A DNA stretch of 64,000 nucleotides. Origin: Mixta gaviniae. Its GTDB lineage: Bacteria; Pseudomonadota; Gammaproteobacteria; Enterobacterales; Enterobacteriaceae. Of this stretch, positions 54,741 to 64,000 are shown one piece after another. The notes under the pieces are model-generated. The model saw nothing but the letters and a program-made list of their open reading frames with translations, did no database searches and was not told the origin of the DNA. The first letter of the stretch is position 1, and every line of letters starts with the position of its first letter. The stretch is from positions 1,116,001-1,180,000 of the forward strand of contig NZ_CP026377.1 of assembly GCF_002953195.1 (NCBI RefSeq). The letters are read 5' to 3'. The position numbers were made by a program, and so were the translations under genes.

Positions 54741-57700
54741 ATGGACAATCAACAACAACCTGTTCGTCTTTCCCAACGACTGCTGAGCTATCTGGTCTGC
54801 GCCCTGGTCGCCTGGCAGCCATTGCTGCCCGCGCTGGCGGCGCAAATCACGCCGGTGAGCAAGGGCACCCAGCTGGATAAAGCCGCTAACGGCGTTCCGG
54901 TGATCAATATCGCCACGCCCAACCAGGCGGGGCTTTCTCATAACCAGTATCAGAACTATAACGTCGGCAAAGAGGGGCTGATCCTCAATAACGCCACCGG
55001 ACAGCTTAATCAGACGCAGCTGGGCGGGCTTATCCAGAACAACCCCAACCTGAAAGCGGGCCGCGAGGCGAAGGCGATCATCAACGAGGTCACCGGCGCC
55101 AACCGCACGCAGCTGCAGGGCTATACCGAAGTGGCGGGCAAGGCAGCCAATGTCATGGTGGCCAACCCCTACGGCATCACCTGTAACGGCTGCGGCTTTA
55201 TCAATACCCCCAATGCCACGTTAACCACCGGCAAACCGACGCTGGATGCGCAGGGCAACCTGCAGGCGCTGACGGTCAGCAAAGGCACCATCACGATTGA
55301 AGGGCAGGGGCTGGACGCCAGCCAGAGCGACGCGCTGTCGATTATTTCGCGCGCCACTGAAATCAACGCCGCAGTGCATGCCAAAGATTTGCAGGTGATC
55401 GCCGGAGCGAACCGCGTCGATAAAAATGGCGCGGCGACGCCTGTTGCGGGCGAAGGTGCCGCGCCGGGCGTGGCGGTTGACACCGGCGCGCTGGGCGGCA
55501 TGTACGCTAACCGTATCCATCTGGTTTCCAGTGAAAAAGGGGTGGGCGTCAACCTCGGCAACCTTAACGCGCGTCAGGGCGATATGGTGCTGGACGCCAA
55601 CGGCAAGCTGACGCTGAAAAACAGCCTGACCAGCGGCGCGCTCTCGGCGCAGGGCGAAAGCCTTGTCCTGAATGGCGATCACAAAGCGGGCGGGGCGGTC
55701 ACGCTGAAAGGCAAACAGGATGTCACGCTGAACGCCGGCGCGCTGGTCAGCGATGACGCCATCGCCGTGCAGGGCAACGGCCAGCTGACGCTGAACGGCA
55801 GCAAGCTGACCGCAGGCAAAAGTATTCAGCTCAGCGGCGCGCAGATCGGCGCGGACAAAGCCAGCCGCGCCGACGCCGGTGGCGATATCGCGCTGACGGC
55901 GCAGCGCCGGCTCGACAACGCCGGCCAACTGACGGCGGGCGGCAACCTTAGCCTCAGCGCCGCGCAGGTAAAGAACAGCGGCGCGCTGCTGGCAAAAGGC
56001 GATCAAACCGTTAACGCCGCCGCGCTGGATAACCGTGGACAGATACAGGGCAGCCGCACGCTAAACGTTACCGCCGATACGCTGACCAACAGCGGCACAA
56101 TGGCGGGCGCGAGCCTGGCCGCCACCAGCGACACCCTGACCAACAGCGGCACGCTGACGGGCGACAGCCTGACGTTAACAGGCGACACGCTGAGCAACAG
56201 CGGCGAGCTGAACGGTAGCAGCATCACGGCGGCCGCAACCGCTTTCACCAACAGCGGCAAACTGATCGGCGGTGCGCTGAGCGATATCCGCGCCGACCGG
56301 CTGACCAACAGCGGCACGCTGAGCGCCAAAGGCGCAGCGCGGCTGAACGTCGTCGGGCCGCTGGATAACCGGGGCGACATCAGCGGCGGTGAGACGCTGG
56401 ATCTCGCCAGCGGCGATCTGCTCAACAGCGGTTCGCTGCTCGCTCCGCAGCTGTCGCTGAACAGCGGACAGTTGACCAACAGCGGCCTGCTGCAGGGCAG
56501 CCGGGCGCTGAAGCTGCACGCCGATACGCTGACCAACAGCGGCACGGCGCAGGGCGATAGCCTGACCGCCGACGCCGCCGATTTCGCCAACAGCGGCGAG
56601 CTGTTCGGCGGCGCGCTGAGCGATATCCGCGCCGACCGGTTGAGCAACAGCGGCACCCTGAGCGCCAAAGGCGCGGCGCGCATGAATGTCGCCGGGCGGC
56701 TGGAGAACGGCGGTGCGATAAGCGGCGGCGATACGCTAAGCCTCGCCAGCCACGATCTGTTTAACAGCGGATCGCTGACCGCGCCGCAGCTGTCGCTAAA
56801 CAGCCCGCAGCTGACTAACAGCGGCCTGATTCAGGGCAGCCGCGCGCTGAGCCTGAACGCCGACCAACTGGATAACCTGAGCGGCGGCGCTATCGCCTCC
56901 GCCGGCGATGTTACTCTCGACCTGCCACAGCTGAACAACCGCGGCCTGATTAAAAGCGACGCGGCGCTGCACCTGAGCGGCGACCGGCTGACCAACAGCG
57001 GCGAAATCAACGCCGCCGATCTCGACGCCCGTCAGACTCAGCTGGAGAACCAGCAGGGCGGACGCCTGCTGGCGCAGCACGGCATGCAGCTTCAGCATCA
57101 GCAGCTTATCAACGATGGCGAAGTAGCGGCCGATACGCTGAGCGCGCGCGCCGACGCGCTGCGCAACGGCGGCACGCTGCAGGGCAACCAGGATCTGACC
57201 CTTTCCGGCGACCGGCTGGAGAACCGCGGCGCGCTGCTGAGCGGCGGCCAGCTGCTGCTGCTGCACAACGCCATTAATAACCAGGGCAGCCTGCAGGGCG
57301 AGCGACTGTCGCTGAAGACGGGCGACTGGCAAAACAGCGGCAGCGCGCTGAGCAACGGCGCAGCCGATCTGCAGGCGGCAACCCTAAGCAACAGTGGCAA
57401 AATCGTCGGCCAGCAGGGCATTGACCTGCACGCCGGCCAGATAGATAACAGCGGCTGGCTGGTGGCGCAGGCGCTCACCTTACAGGGCGATCTGATTAAC
57501 AGCGGCCTGATTCAGGGCAGCGACCGGCTGAGCGCCAGCGGCGATCGGCTTGCCAACCGCCAGGGCGGCCAGATGCTGAGCGCGGGCGCGCTGGGCCTGA
57601 ACGCCGCAACGCAAATCGATAACCAGGGCGCGCTGCAGGGCGACACGCTACAGCTGAACGCACAACGTCTGCAGAATGACGGCAGCGCACACGGCGCTTC

Positions 57701-60700
57701 CGGCGCGGAGGCGCAGATTGGCGACGCGCTGATTAACCACGGTAGCCTGACCAGCGAGAAATCACTGGCGCTGCAGGCGGCGACGATGCTCAACCAGGGT
57801 ACGCTGGCGGCGGATCGCCTCAGCCTGACCGCGCCGCAGCTGACCAACGGCGGCCTGATTCAGGGCAACAGCGCGCTGACGCTGGCTAACGCGCAGATTG
57901 CCAATCAGCGCAGCGGCAACATCCTGAGCGGCGGCCCACTGACGCTGACGCCGGACCAGCTCGACAACGACGGCCTGCTGCAGATAAATGGCGCGCTGGA
58001 TCTCACCGCGCGTCAGCTGAACAACGGCGGCAAAATCACCGCCGACAGCATGACCTTGCATATGGGCGACCGGCTGAACAACAGCGGCGAGCTGCTGGCG
58101 CAGCAGCAGGCAACGCTCAACGCGCAGACGCTGGACAACAGCGGAGCGATCGCCGCGCGCGATCTGACCTTAACCGCTGATACCCTACACAACCAGGGCG
58201 CGGCGCAGGGCGACGATCGCCTTGAGGCTACCGCGCAGCAGCTGGATAACCAACGCGGCGGCACGCTGCTGAGCGGCGGCCAGCTGGATCTGCATGGCGA
58301 ACGGTTAACGAACGACGGCGCGCTGCAGGGCGACCGACTGGCGTTCGACGCCGGCACGCTGATCAACCAGGGCGCGATGACCGGCCTTGCCGGGCTGACC
58401 GGTACGGTGCGCGACCAGCTAAACAACGGCGGCAGCCTGCAGAGCCGGGGCGACGCCAGCCTCAGTGCCGGCACTCTGCTTAACGGCGGTAAGATTATCG
58501 CCGACGGCCTGACGCTGCGCGGCAGCCAGCTCAGCAATAATGGGCTGTGGCAGGGCAGCTCGCTGCTGGATGCCCAGGGCGACAGTCTGACCACCGCCGC
58601 CGGCAGCCGTACGCTGAGCGGCGGCCTGTTGACGCTCAGCGCCGACAGCCTTAACAGTGACGGCACCTTACAGGGCGGCCAGACGCAGATTGACGCCGAC
58701 CGCTGGCAGCATCAGGGCTCGCTGCTCGCCAGCGGCGGGCTAACCGCCAGCGTGGCGGGTGAGCTGACCAACCACGGCGACCTACTCAGCCAGGGGGCGG
58801 CACAGCTTAGCGCGCAGACGCTCACCAACGGCGGCAGCCTGCTCAGCGACGGCGATATGACGCTGCGCGGCGGCGCGCTGAATAACAGCGGTGCGGTGCA
58901 GGGCAGCAGCCTGACCATCGCTCCCGCGCAGGTGACTAACAAGGGCAGCCTGATTGGGCTGCATGCCCTGACGCTGACGGCGCAGCCGACGGCGATGGGA
59001 CGCATGATGCTGATGGCGCTCGCCGCGCCGGCGCGCACGCTGACCAACGACGGCGCCATGCTGACGCAGGGCGTGCTGACGGTGAACGGCGATACCGTCA
59101 CCAACAACGGCAGCTGGCAGGGGCAGCAAATCCTGCTGAACGCGCAACGGCTGAGCAACAACGGCGCGATCCAGAGCGCCGACGGGCTGCAGCTGACGCT
59201 TGCCGACCGGCTGGATTCCGCTGCGGGCAGCAAAATCAGCGCCAACGGCGCGGCGGCGCTGCAGGCGCGCACGTTGACTAACCAGGGGCAGTGGATTGCG
59301 AAAAACCTGACGCTGCGCGGCGACACGCTGAACAACGGCGGCGACGTCAGCGGCGTCGACGGCCTGACGGTTAATCTTAACGGCGCGCTGACGCAGGCGC
59401 AGGATAAAACCCTGCTGACGGCGGGCAAGCTCTCTCTGCAGGCGGCGTCGCTGAATAACGCCGGACGCATTCAGGGCGGCGAGCTGGAAGTGACCAGCGG
59501 CGCGCTGGATAACAGCGGCCGACTGCAGGGCGATCGTAACCTGCTGCTGACGCTGAACGGGCGCTTAACCAATGCGGCTAACGGCACGCTGGTCAGCCAG
59601 AACGCGCTGACGCTCACCACGCCAGAGTTGTACAACTACGGGCTGATTCAGGGCGGCGGGACCACCGGCATCAACGCGACCGGGCTGGCGAACAATACGG
59701 GCAGGCTGCTTTCCGGCGGCGCGCTGACGCTGAACACGCCGCAGCTGACCAACGGCGGCTGGCTGCAGGCGACGCAGCTGACGGTTAACGCGGCCAACGC
59801 CGCCAATACCGGCACGCTGCTGGCGCAGCAGCAGGGCACGCTGACCGGCAACAGCCTGGTCAACCAGGGCAGCGCGCAGGGCAATAACCTGACCGTCAAC
59901 TATCAGCAGCTCAACAATGGCGGTACGCTGCTGGGCAACAGCCAGCTGAACGTCACTGCCGCGCAGGTCAGCCAGCAGGCGGCGGGCAGGCTGTTCAGCG
60001 GCGGCAATCTGGTGCTGAACAGCAACGGTTTCGATCAATTCGGCCAGGTGGTGGCGCTGGGCGACGCGACGCTGAGATTGATCAACGGCTTTACCAATAA
60101 TGGCACGATGGCCGCCGGCAACCGGCTGAGCGTCGGCAGCAACGGCGATCTGCAAAACCAGGGCACCCTGCAGGGGCAGGGCCTGACACTTGACGCGGGT
60201 GGCGCGCTGGTCAACAACGGCCAGCTGACCAGCGGCAATGGCGACAGCGCGCTGAGCGGCGGCCGCATCGCAATGAACGGCAGCGGCACGCTGCAGGGCG
60301 GCGGCAATATCAGCCTGAACAGCCGCAGCGACATCGCCCTCGATGGCTTTACCGGCACCCTCGGCAATCTGACGCTCAGCGCGCCGGGCAGTATCGTTAA
60401 CACTGCGCTGCTCTACGCGGCGAACAACCTTTACCTTTACGCCAACAGCATTAAAAACCAGCAGGGCGATGTGCTGGCCGGCAACAGCCTGTGGATGCAG
60501 CGCGACGCGGCGGGTAACGCCAACGCCGAGGTGGTGAATACCTCCGGCACCATCGAGACGCAGAACGGCGATATCACGGTGAAAACCGGGCATCTGTTGA
60601 ATGAACGGGCGGGTTTTAGCGTTGATGAGCAGCCGACCGCATCTGATAAGCCTGCCTGGGCTACGGGCGCCACTACGGTCGCTATTCCGGTTTCGTGGCT

Positions 60701-63700
60701 ACCGAGCGGTAGCTACGGCATCTATTATACCGAGGGGCAGCGTTACCACGGACATGGCGACGACTGGTATGAACAGGTTGCGCACTATGCCCCTTATGCT
60801 AAAGCCGACGTGCAGAAAGTGCCGGTCAGCGTCAAACGGGTGACGGTCAACCCCGGTGGTAATCAGGCGCGAATTTCCTCAGGGCGCGATCTGAACGGTC
60901 AGACCAATAATCTGGATAACTTCGCTTCGACGATCCTGGCAGGGCGCAATATCGCGCTGTCGGGCGACAACCTGAACAATAAAACCTGGACGGAAGGCAC
61001 CACCACCGAGTATTACACCTACCGTTACGCTCCTGGCGTAAAAAATCCGCCCAGGCCCACGGTTAGCGGCAACAGCGGCGCCCCTAAGTCAAGCAGCATT
61101 ACCTATACGCTTGACGGCGCGCCGACTTATGAAACCGTCGGCAGCGGCAATATTTATCGCGGCGTTATTCAGGCCGGTGGCGATATTAGCGCTAACTTCA
61201 CCAACAATATCAGCAACGGCGACACCAATGCTTATCTGCCTGGCGTAACCTCAAGCCTGCCCGCGCCGGCGCTGAGTCGATTGAACACGCTTTCCCCACT
61301 TCAGGCGCAGGCGACGCAGGCGCTGACGCCGGTAGCGAACGTCAGCGTTGGCTCCCCGCAGTGGCGCGATCGGCTGCAGAATGCGCTGCAGCAGATCAAC
61401 GGCGGCGGCGGGCTGGATAACGGCGCTGCCGCAGGCACCGCGCTCGGTCAGTATGCCAACGGCCATAAAGGGAAGCTGACATTAGCGCAGGCCGCGCAGC
61501 TTGCCCCGGTAGAATCTGACAGTGAAAAACTGCACAGCTGGCAGGGCACTCACGTAGACACCAGCGCCTATCCGCTGCCGAGCGGCGACAACGGCTATTT
61601 TGTGCCCTCCAGCGATCCGGGCAGTCGTTATCTGATCACCATCAACCCGAAACTTAACGGGCTGGGCCAGCTGGATCAGAGCCTGTATGGCGATCTTTAT
61701 CAGCTGCTGGGCAAACAGCCGGTAACCGCCGCGCCGCAGGAGACGCGCACCCAGTTTACCGATGAGAAAGCGTTTTTAGGCTCTTCTTACCTGCTCGACA
61801 GGCTGAATGTACATCCCGATTACGACTACCGTTTCCTCGGCGATGCGGCGTTTGATACCCGCTACGTCAGCAACACGGTGATCAATCAGACCGGCAGCCG
61901 CTATCTCAACGGCATCGGCTCCGATCTTGAGCAGATGCGCTATCTGATGGATAACGCCGCCGCCGCGCAGCAGTCGCTGGGGCTGCAGTTTGGCGTCTCG
62001 CTCACCGCCGATCAGGTGGCGGGCCTTGACCACAGCATTATCTGGTGGGAAGCGGCCAACGTTAACGGCGAAACGGTGATGGTGCCGAAAGTCTATCTGT
62101 CGCCGAAAGACGTCACGATGAACAACGGCAGCGTCATCGCCGGGAATAACGTGAAACTCGAAGCGGGCAGCATCACCAACAGCGGCAGTACGCTGACGGC
62201 GCAGAACAACCTTACGCTCGATAGCCAGAACAGCCTCAGCAACCTCAATCAGGGACTGATCAATGCGGGCGGCGATCTGCAGCTCAGCGCGCTGAACGAC
62301 ATCAACAACGTCAGCTCCACCATCAGTGGCAAAAAAGTGGCGCTGGAGAGCCTTGATGGCAGCATCAATAATCTCACCGCCTCGAAACAGACCGATATTG
62401 ATACCGGTAACCGCTGGGCGCGCATTGGCTTTACCCAGACGACGCTGGGCACCACGGCCGCGATTAAATCGCTTGATGCCCTGAGCCTGACGGCGGGCAA
62501 CGATATTACCGTGAAAGGCGCGGATGTCACCGCTGGCGGCGGCCTGCTGCTGAACGCGGGCAATAATATCAACGTGGCCGCCAACGACATCAACCAGGCG
62601 GAAAGTCGGTCGGGCAGTCTGGTTAAAAACGGCAGCACCTCCAGCATCAGCCATCAGGGCAGCACGCTTTCAGCGGGCGGCGCGCTGGTGGTACAGGCGG
62701 GTCACGATCTGACATTGACCGCCAGCACGGCGAAAGCGGGCGGCAGCGCGGCGCTTCTGGCGGGCAACGATCTGAACCTCAACGCCGCAGACACGCAGCA
62801 GAACAGCCGCAGCGGCAAAGCTGAAACTCACACCTCCGGCGTGGATCGCACCACCCTCTCCAGCGGCGGCGATTTGACGCTGGCGGCGGGACGCGATCTC
62901 AACAGCCAGGCGGCAGCGCTGGCGGCGGAAGGTGATGTCGGCCTGCAGGCGGGACGCGATATCAATCTACAGGCGGAAGAGACACGCACCGGCGACAGCT
63001 ACAAGGCAGGCAAAAAGCAGGAGATTAACGAGCATGTGCGCCAGCAGGGCACCGAAATTGCCAGCGGCGGCAACACCACGCTGCAGGCCGGACGCGACCT
63101 GAACAGCGCTGCGACCCAGGTCACCGCGCAGCAGGATATCGCGGTCACCGCCGGTAACAACGTGAACCTGAACACCGCTACCGAAAGCGACTATCACTAC
63201 AAAGAGGAAACCAAAACCAAAAAAGGTTTCCTGAAGAAGAAAACCACGCACACCATTGAGGAAGACAGCGCCACGCGTGAAGCGGGCACGCTGCTGAGCG
63301 GCAACAACGTGGCGGTGACGGCGGGCAACGACCTGCTGGTGAAAGGATCGCAGGTGGTGGGCGACGGCGACGTCGCGCTGAAAGCCGGGCACGATATGGA
63401 TATCGTCGCCGCAACCAACAGCGATTCCAGCTGGCGCTTTAAAGAGACGAAAAAGAGCGGCCTGATGGGCAGCGGCGGCATCGGCTTCACCATCGGCAGC
63501 AGCAAATCGGTTCACGACCTGCGCGAAAAGGGCACCACGCAAAGCCAGAGCATCAGCACCGTTGGCAGCACCGGCGGCAACGTCAGCCTGGCGTCGGGCG
63601 GCCTGACACATATCGGCGGCGCCGATCTGGTGGCGGATCAAAACCTCTCCGTTAGCGGCGATGCGGTGGTGATCGAGCCGGGGCATGATAAGCGTACCCG

Positions 63701-64000
63701 CGATGAGATTTTCGAACAGAAAACCAGCGGCCTGACGCTGGCGCTCTCCGGCGCGGTAGGCGATGCGGTTAACAGCGCGGTGGCGACCGCGCAGACGGCG
63801 AAAAGCGAAAGCGACGGCCGACTGGTGGCGCTGCAGGCGACCAAGACCGCGCTCTCCGGCGCGCAGGCGGCGCTGACCGCGCAGCAGTCCGCAGTCAGCG
63901 GCGAGCCGGCGAACGTGGTGGGCGTCAGCATCTCGCTGAGTACCCAGAAATCGAAATCGCAGCAGCATCAGACTTCTGATACGGTTAACGGCTCCACGCT
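54741..64000 (+). CDS. Filamentous haemagglutinin/CdiA-type exoprotein, N-terminal 3086 residues (partial)
   Basis: The frame is open from the ATG 12 nt after the transporter stop to the window edge. Layout: long signal peptide (about 1-35), TPS secretion domain with NPYGITCNGCGFINT at about 141-155, FHA-1 repeats rich in LTNSGTL/LNNQGxLQG (about 330-1900), a Tyr/Pro-rich receptor-binding-like region (about 1950-2440, GSYGIYYTEGQRYHGHG), then FHA-2-type repeats (AGNDITVKGADVTAGG) from about 2450. This order matches CdiA contact-dependent inhibitors. The VENN or equivalent motif, the toxic C-terminus and the immunity gene lie beyond the window, so toxin type cannot be told. A plain adhesin is possible. 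Confidence 0.9.
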   Translation, partial: MDNQQQPVRLSQRLLSYLVCALVAWQPLLPALAAQITPVSKGTQLDKAANGVPVINIATPNQAGLSHNQYQNYNVGKEGLILNNATGQLNQTQLGGLIQNNPNLKAGREAKAIINEVTGANRTQLQGYTEVAGKAANVMVANPYGITCNGCGFINTPNATLTTGKPTLDAQGNLQALTVSKGTITIEGQGLDASQSDALSIISRATEINAAVHAKDLQVIAGANRVDKNGAATPVAGEGAAPGVAVDTGALGGMYANRIHLVSSEKGVGVNLGNLNARQGDMVLDANGKLTLKNSLTSGALSAQGESLVLNGDHKAGGAVTLKGKQDVTLNAGALVSDDAIAVQGNGQLTLNGSKLTAGKSIQLSGAQIGADKASRADAGGDIALTAQRRLDNAGQLTAGGNLSLSAAQVKNSGALLAKGDQTVNAAALDNRGQIQGSRTLNVTADTLTNSGTMAGASLAATSDTLTNSGTLTGDSLTLTGDTLSNSGELNGSSITAAATAFTNSGKLIGGALSDIRADRLTNSGTLSAKGAARLNVVGPLDNRGDISGGETLDLASGDLLNSGSLLAPQLSLNSGQLTNSGLLQGSRALKLHADTLTNSGTAQGDSLTADAADFANSGELFGGALSDIRADRLSNSGTLSAKGAARMNVAGRLENGGAISGGDTLSLASHDLFNSGSLTAPQLSLNSPQLTNSGLIQGSRALSLNADQLDNLSGGAIASAGDVTLDLPQLNNRGLIKSDAALHLSGDRLTNSGEINAADLDARQTQLENQQGGRLLAQHGMQLQHQQLINDGEVAADTLSARADALRNGGTLQGNQDLTLSGDRLENRGALLSGGQLLLLHNAINNQGSLQGERLSLKTGDWQNSGSALSNGAADLQAATLSNSGKIVGQQGIDLHAGQIDNSGWLVAQALTLQGDLINSGLIQGSDRLSASGDRLANRQGGQMLSAGALGLNAATQIDNQGALQGDTLQLNAQRLQNDGSAHGASGAEAQIGDALINHGSLTSEKSLALQAATMLNQGTLAADRLSLTAPQLTNGGLIQGNSALTLANAQIANQRSGNILSGGPLTLTPDQLDNDGLLQINGALDLTARQLNNGGKITADSMTLHMGDRLNNSGELLAQQQATLNAQTLDNSGAIAARDLTLTADTLHNQGAAQGDDRLEATAQQLDNQRGGTLLSGGQLDLHGERLTNDGALQGDRLAFDAGTLINQGAMTGLAGLTGTVRDQLNNGGSLQSRGDASLSAGTLLNGGKIIADGLTLRGSQLSNNGLWQGSSLLDAQGDSLTTAAGSRTLSGGLLTLSADSLNSDGTLQGGQTQIDADRWQHQGSLLASGGLTASVAGELTNHGDLLSQGAAQLSAQTLTNGGSLLSDGDMTLRGGALNNSGAVQGSSLTIAPAQVTNKGSLIGLHALTLTAQPTAMGRMMLMALAAPARTLTNDGAMLTQGVLTVNGDTVTNNGSWQGQQILLNAQRLSNNGAIQSADGLQLTLADRLDSAAGSKISANGAAALQARTLTNQGQWIAKNLTLRGDTLNNGGDVSGVDGLTVNLNGALTQAQDKTLLTAGKLSLQAASLNNAGRIQGGELEVTSGALDNSGRLQGDRNLLLTLNGRLTNAANGTLVSQNALTLTTPELYNYGLIQGGGTTGINATGLANNTGRLLSGGALTLNTPQLTNGGWLQATQLTVNAANAANTGTLLAQQQGTLTGNSLVNQGSAQGNNLTVNYQQLNNGGTLLGNSQLNVTAAQVSQQAAGRLFSGGNLVLNSNGFDQFGQVVALGDATLRLINGFTNNGTMAAGNRLSVGSNGDLQNQGTLQGQGLTLDAGGALVNNGQLTSGNGDSALSGGRIAMNGSGTLQGGGNISLNSRSDIALDGFTGTLGNLTLSAPGSIVNTALLYAANNLYLYANSIKNQQGDVLAGNSLWMQRDAAGNANAEVVNTSGTIETQNGDITVKTGHLLNERAGFSVDEQPTASDKPAWATGATTVAIPVSWLPSGSYGIYYTEGQRYHGHGDDWYEQVAHYAPYAKADVQKVPVSVKRVTVNPGGNQARISSGRDLNGQTNNLDNFASTILAGRNIALSGDNLNNKTWTEGTTTEYYTYRYAPGVKNPPRPTVSGNSGAPKSSSITYTLDGAPTYETVGSGNIYRGVIQAGGDISANFTNNISNGDTNAYLPGVTSSLPAPALSRLNTLSPLQAQATQALTPVANVSVGSPQWRDRLQNALQQINGGGGLDNGAAAGTALGQYANGHKGKLTLAQAAQLAPVESDSEKLHSWQGTHVDTSAYPLPSGDNGYFVPSSDPGSRYLITINPKLNGLGQLDQSLYGDLYQLLGKQPVTAAPQETRTQFTDEKAFLGSSYLLDRLNVHPDYDYRFLGDAAFDTRYVSNTVINQTGSRYLNGIGSDLEQMRYLMDNAAAAQQSLGLQFGVSLTADQVAGLDHSIIWWEAANVNGETVMVPKVYLSPKDVTMNNGSVIAGNNVKLEAGSITNSGSTLTAQNNLTLDSQNSLSNLNQGLINAGGDLQLSALNDINNVSSTISGKKVALESLDGSINNLTASKQTDIDTGNRWARIGFTQTTLGTTAAIKSLDALSLTAGNDITVKGADVTAGGGLLLNAGNNINVAANDINQAESRSGSLVKNGSTSSISHQGSTLSAGGALVVQAGHDLTLTASTAKAGGSAALLAGNDLNLNAADTQQNSRSGKAETHTSGVDRTTLSSGGDLTLAAGRDLNSQAAALAAEGDVGLQAGRDINLQAEETRTGDSYKAGKKQEINEHVRQQGTEIASGGNTTLQAGRDLNSAATQVTAQQDIAVTAGNNVNLNTATESDYHYKEETKTKKGFLKKKTTHTIEEDSATREAGTLLSGNNVAVTAGNDLLVKGSQVVGDGDVALKAGHDMDIVAATNSDSSWRFKETKKSGLMGSGGIGFTIGSSKSVHDLREKGTTQSQSISTVGSTGGNVSLASGGLTHIGGADLVADQNLSVSGDAVVIEPGHDKRTRDEIFEQKTSGLTLALSGAVGDAVNSAVATAQTAKSESDGRLVALQATKTALSGAQAALTAQQSAVSGEPANVVGVSISLSTQKSKSQQHQTSDTVNGST
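56182..56859 (+). repeat. 339-bp direct duplication inside the FHA-1 region
   Basis: Two copies of a 113-codon block (about 56182-56520 and 56521-56859) share long near-identical DNA, for example GGCGCGCTGAGCGATATCCG at the equivalent place in each. They encode GALSDIRADRL, NSGTLSAKGAAR, APQLSLNS and GLxQGSRAL in the same order. Recombination between them would keep the frame. Confidence 0.75.

Noticed and set aside
57000..60673. Long Ser/Pro/Leu-rich minus-strand ORFs opposite the exoprotein gene
   Set aside because: They mirror the repeat codons of the FHA-1 region; the plus-strand frame is open for more than 9 kb after a coupled start.

Overview
The window reads as chromosome from an enterobacterium, most likely Erwiniaceae (Pantoea, Mixta or Erwinia-like). 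The first 17 kb follow the E. coli order gmhA-yafJ-yafK-dinB-pepD-gpt-frsA-crl-phoE-proB-proA-thrW, with protein lengths that match E. coli. GC content is high. A treZ-treY-treX operon and a relocated ybiU/fsaA/ybiYW cluster fit Erwiniaceae better than Escherichia. This assignment comes from remembered families and synteny; no search was run.

Layout. 1-3038: end of gmhA, yafJ, yafK, and SOS-controlled dinB. 3299-8495: an insertion between dinB and pepD. It holds a 323-codon gene broken by two in-frame stops, a coupled four-helix membrane protein, and a complete sugar ABC importer. 8800-16885: conserved core (pepD, gpt, frsA, crl, porin, proBA, tRNA-Thr). 16886-20006: a remnant island at the thrW tRNA with a badly decayed P4-type integrase, mosaic fragments, and an intact coupled pair ending in a DUF1493 (acyl-carrier-like) protein. 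20038-20715: a probable 2H phosphoesterase. 21049-27511: treX/glgX, treY and treZ, which make trehalose from maltodextrins. 27848-34522: a YciT-type DeoR regulator, ybiU, fsaA, and an anaerobic glycyl-radical enzyme with its activase behind a good FNR site. 34663-37583: a Zur-box-controlled zinc importer (aztABC-like) with an unlisted 45-residue membrane ORF overlapping aztA and a 27-bp tandem repeat in the leader. 37651-41395: a 101-bp repeat array, two LacI-type operators, a beta-glucoside-type PTS permease and an AscG-like repressor, with no phospho-glycosidase nearby. 41445-41905: a dense stretch of unusual repeats. 41962-46318: a CorA-type transporter, RidA, a cupin, dbpA and a YeaR-like protein. 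46489-52705: a siderophore uptake locus made of a four-gene ABC importer divergent from a FepA-type receptor, with Fur-like boxes between. 53058-64000: a two-partner secretion pair whose very large CdiA/haemagglutinin-type exoprotein runs off the right edge.

The strongest candidates for undescribed biology are the broken toxin-like gene with its membrane partner (3.3-4.9 kb), the DUF1493 pair in the thrW island, the small ORF and repeat leader of the zinc operon, and the repeat arrays around the PTS/LacI locus. Most other genes are well-known families.
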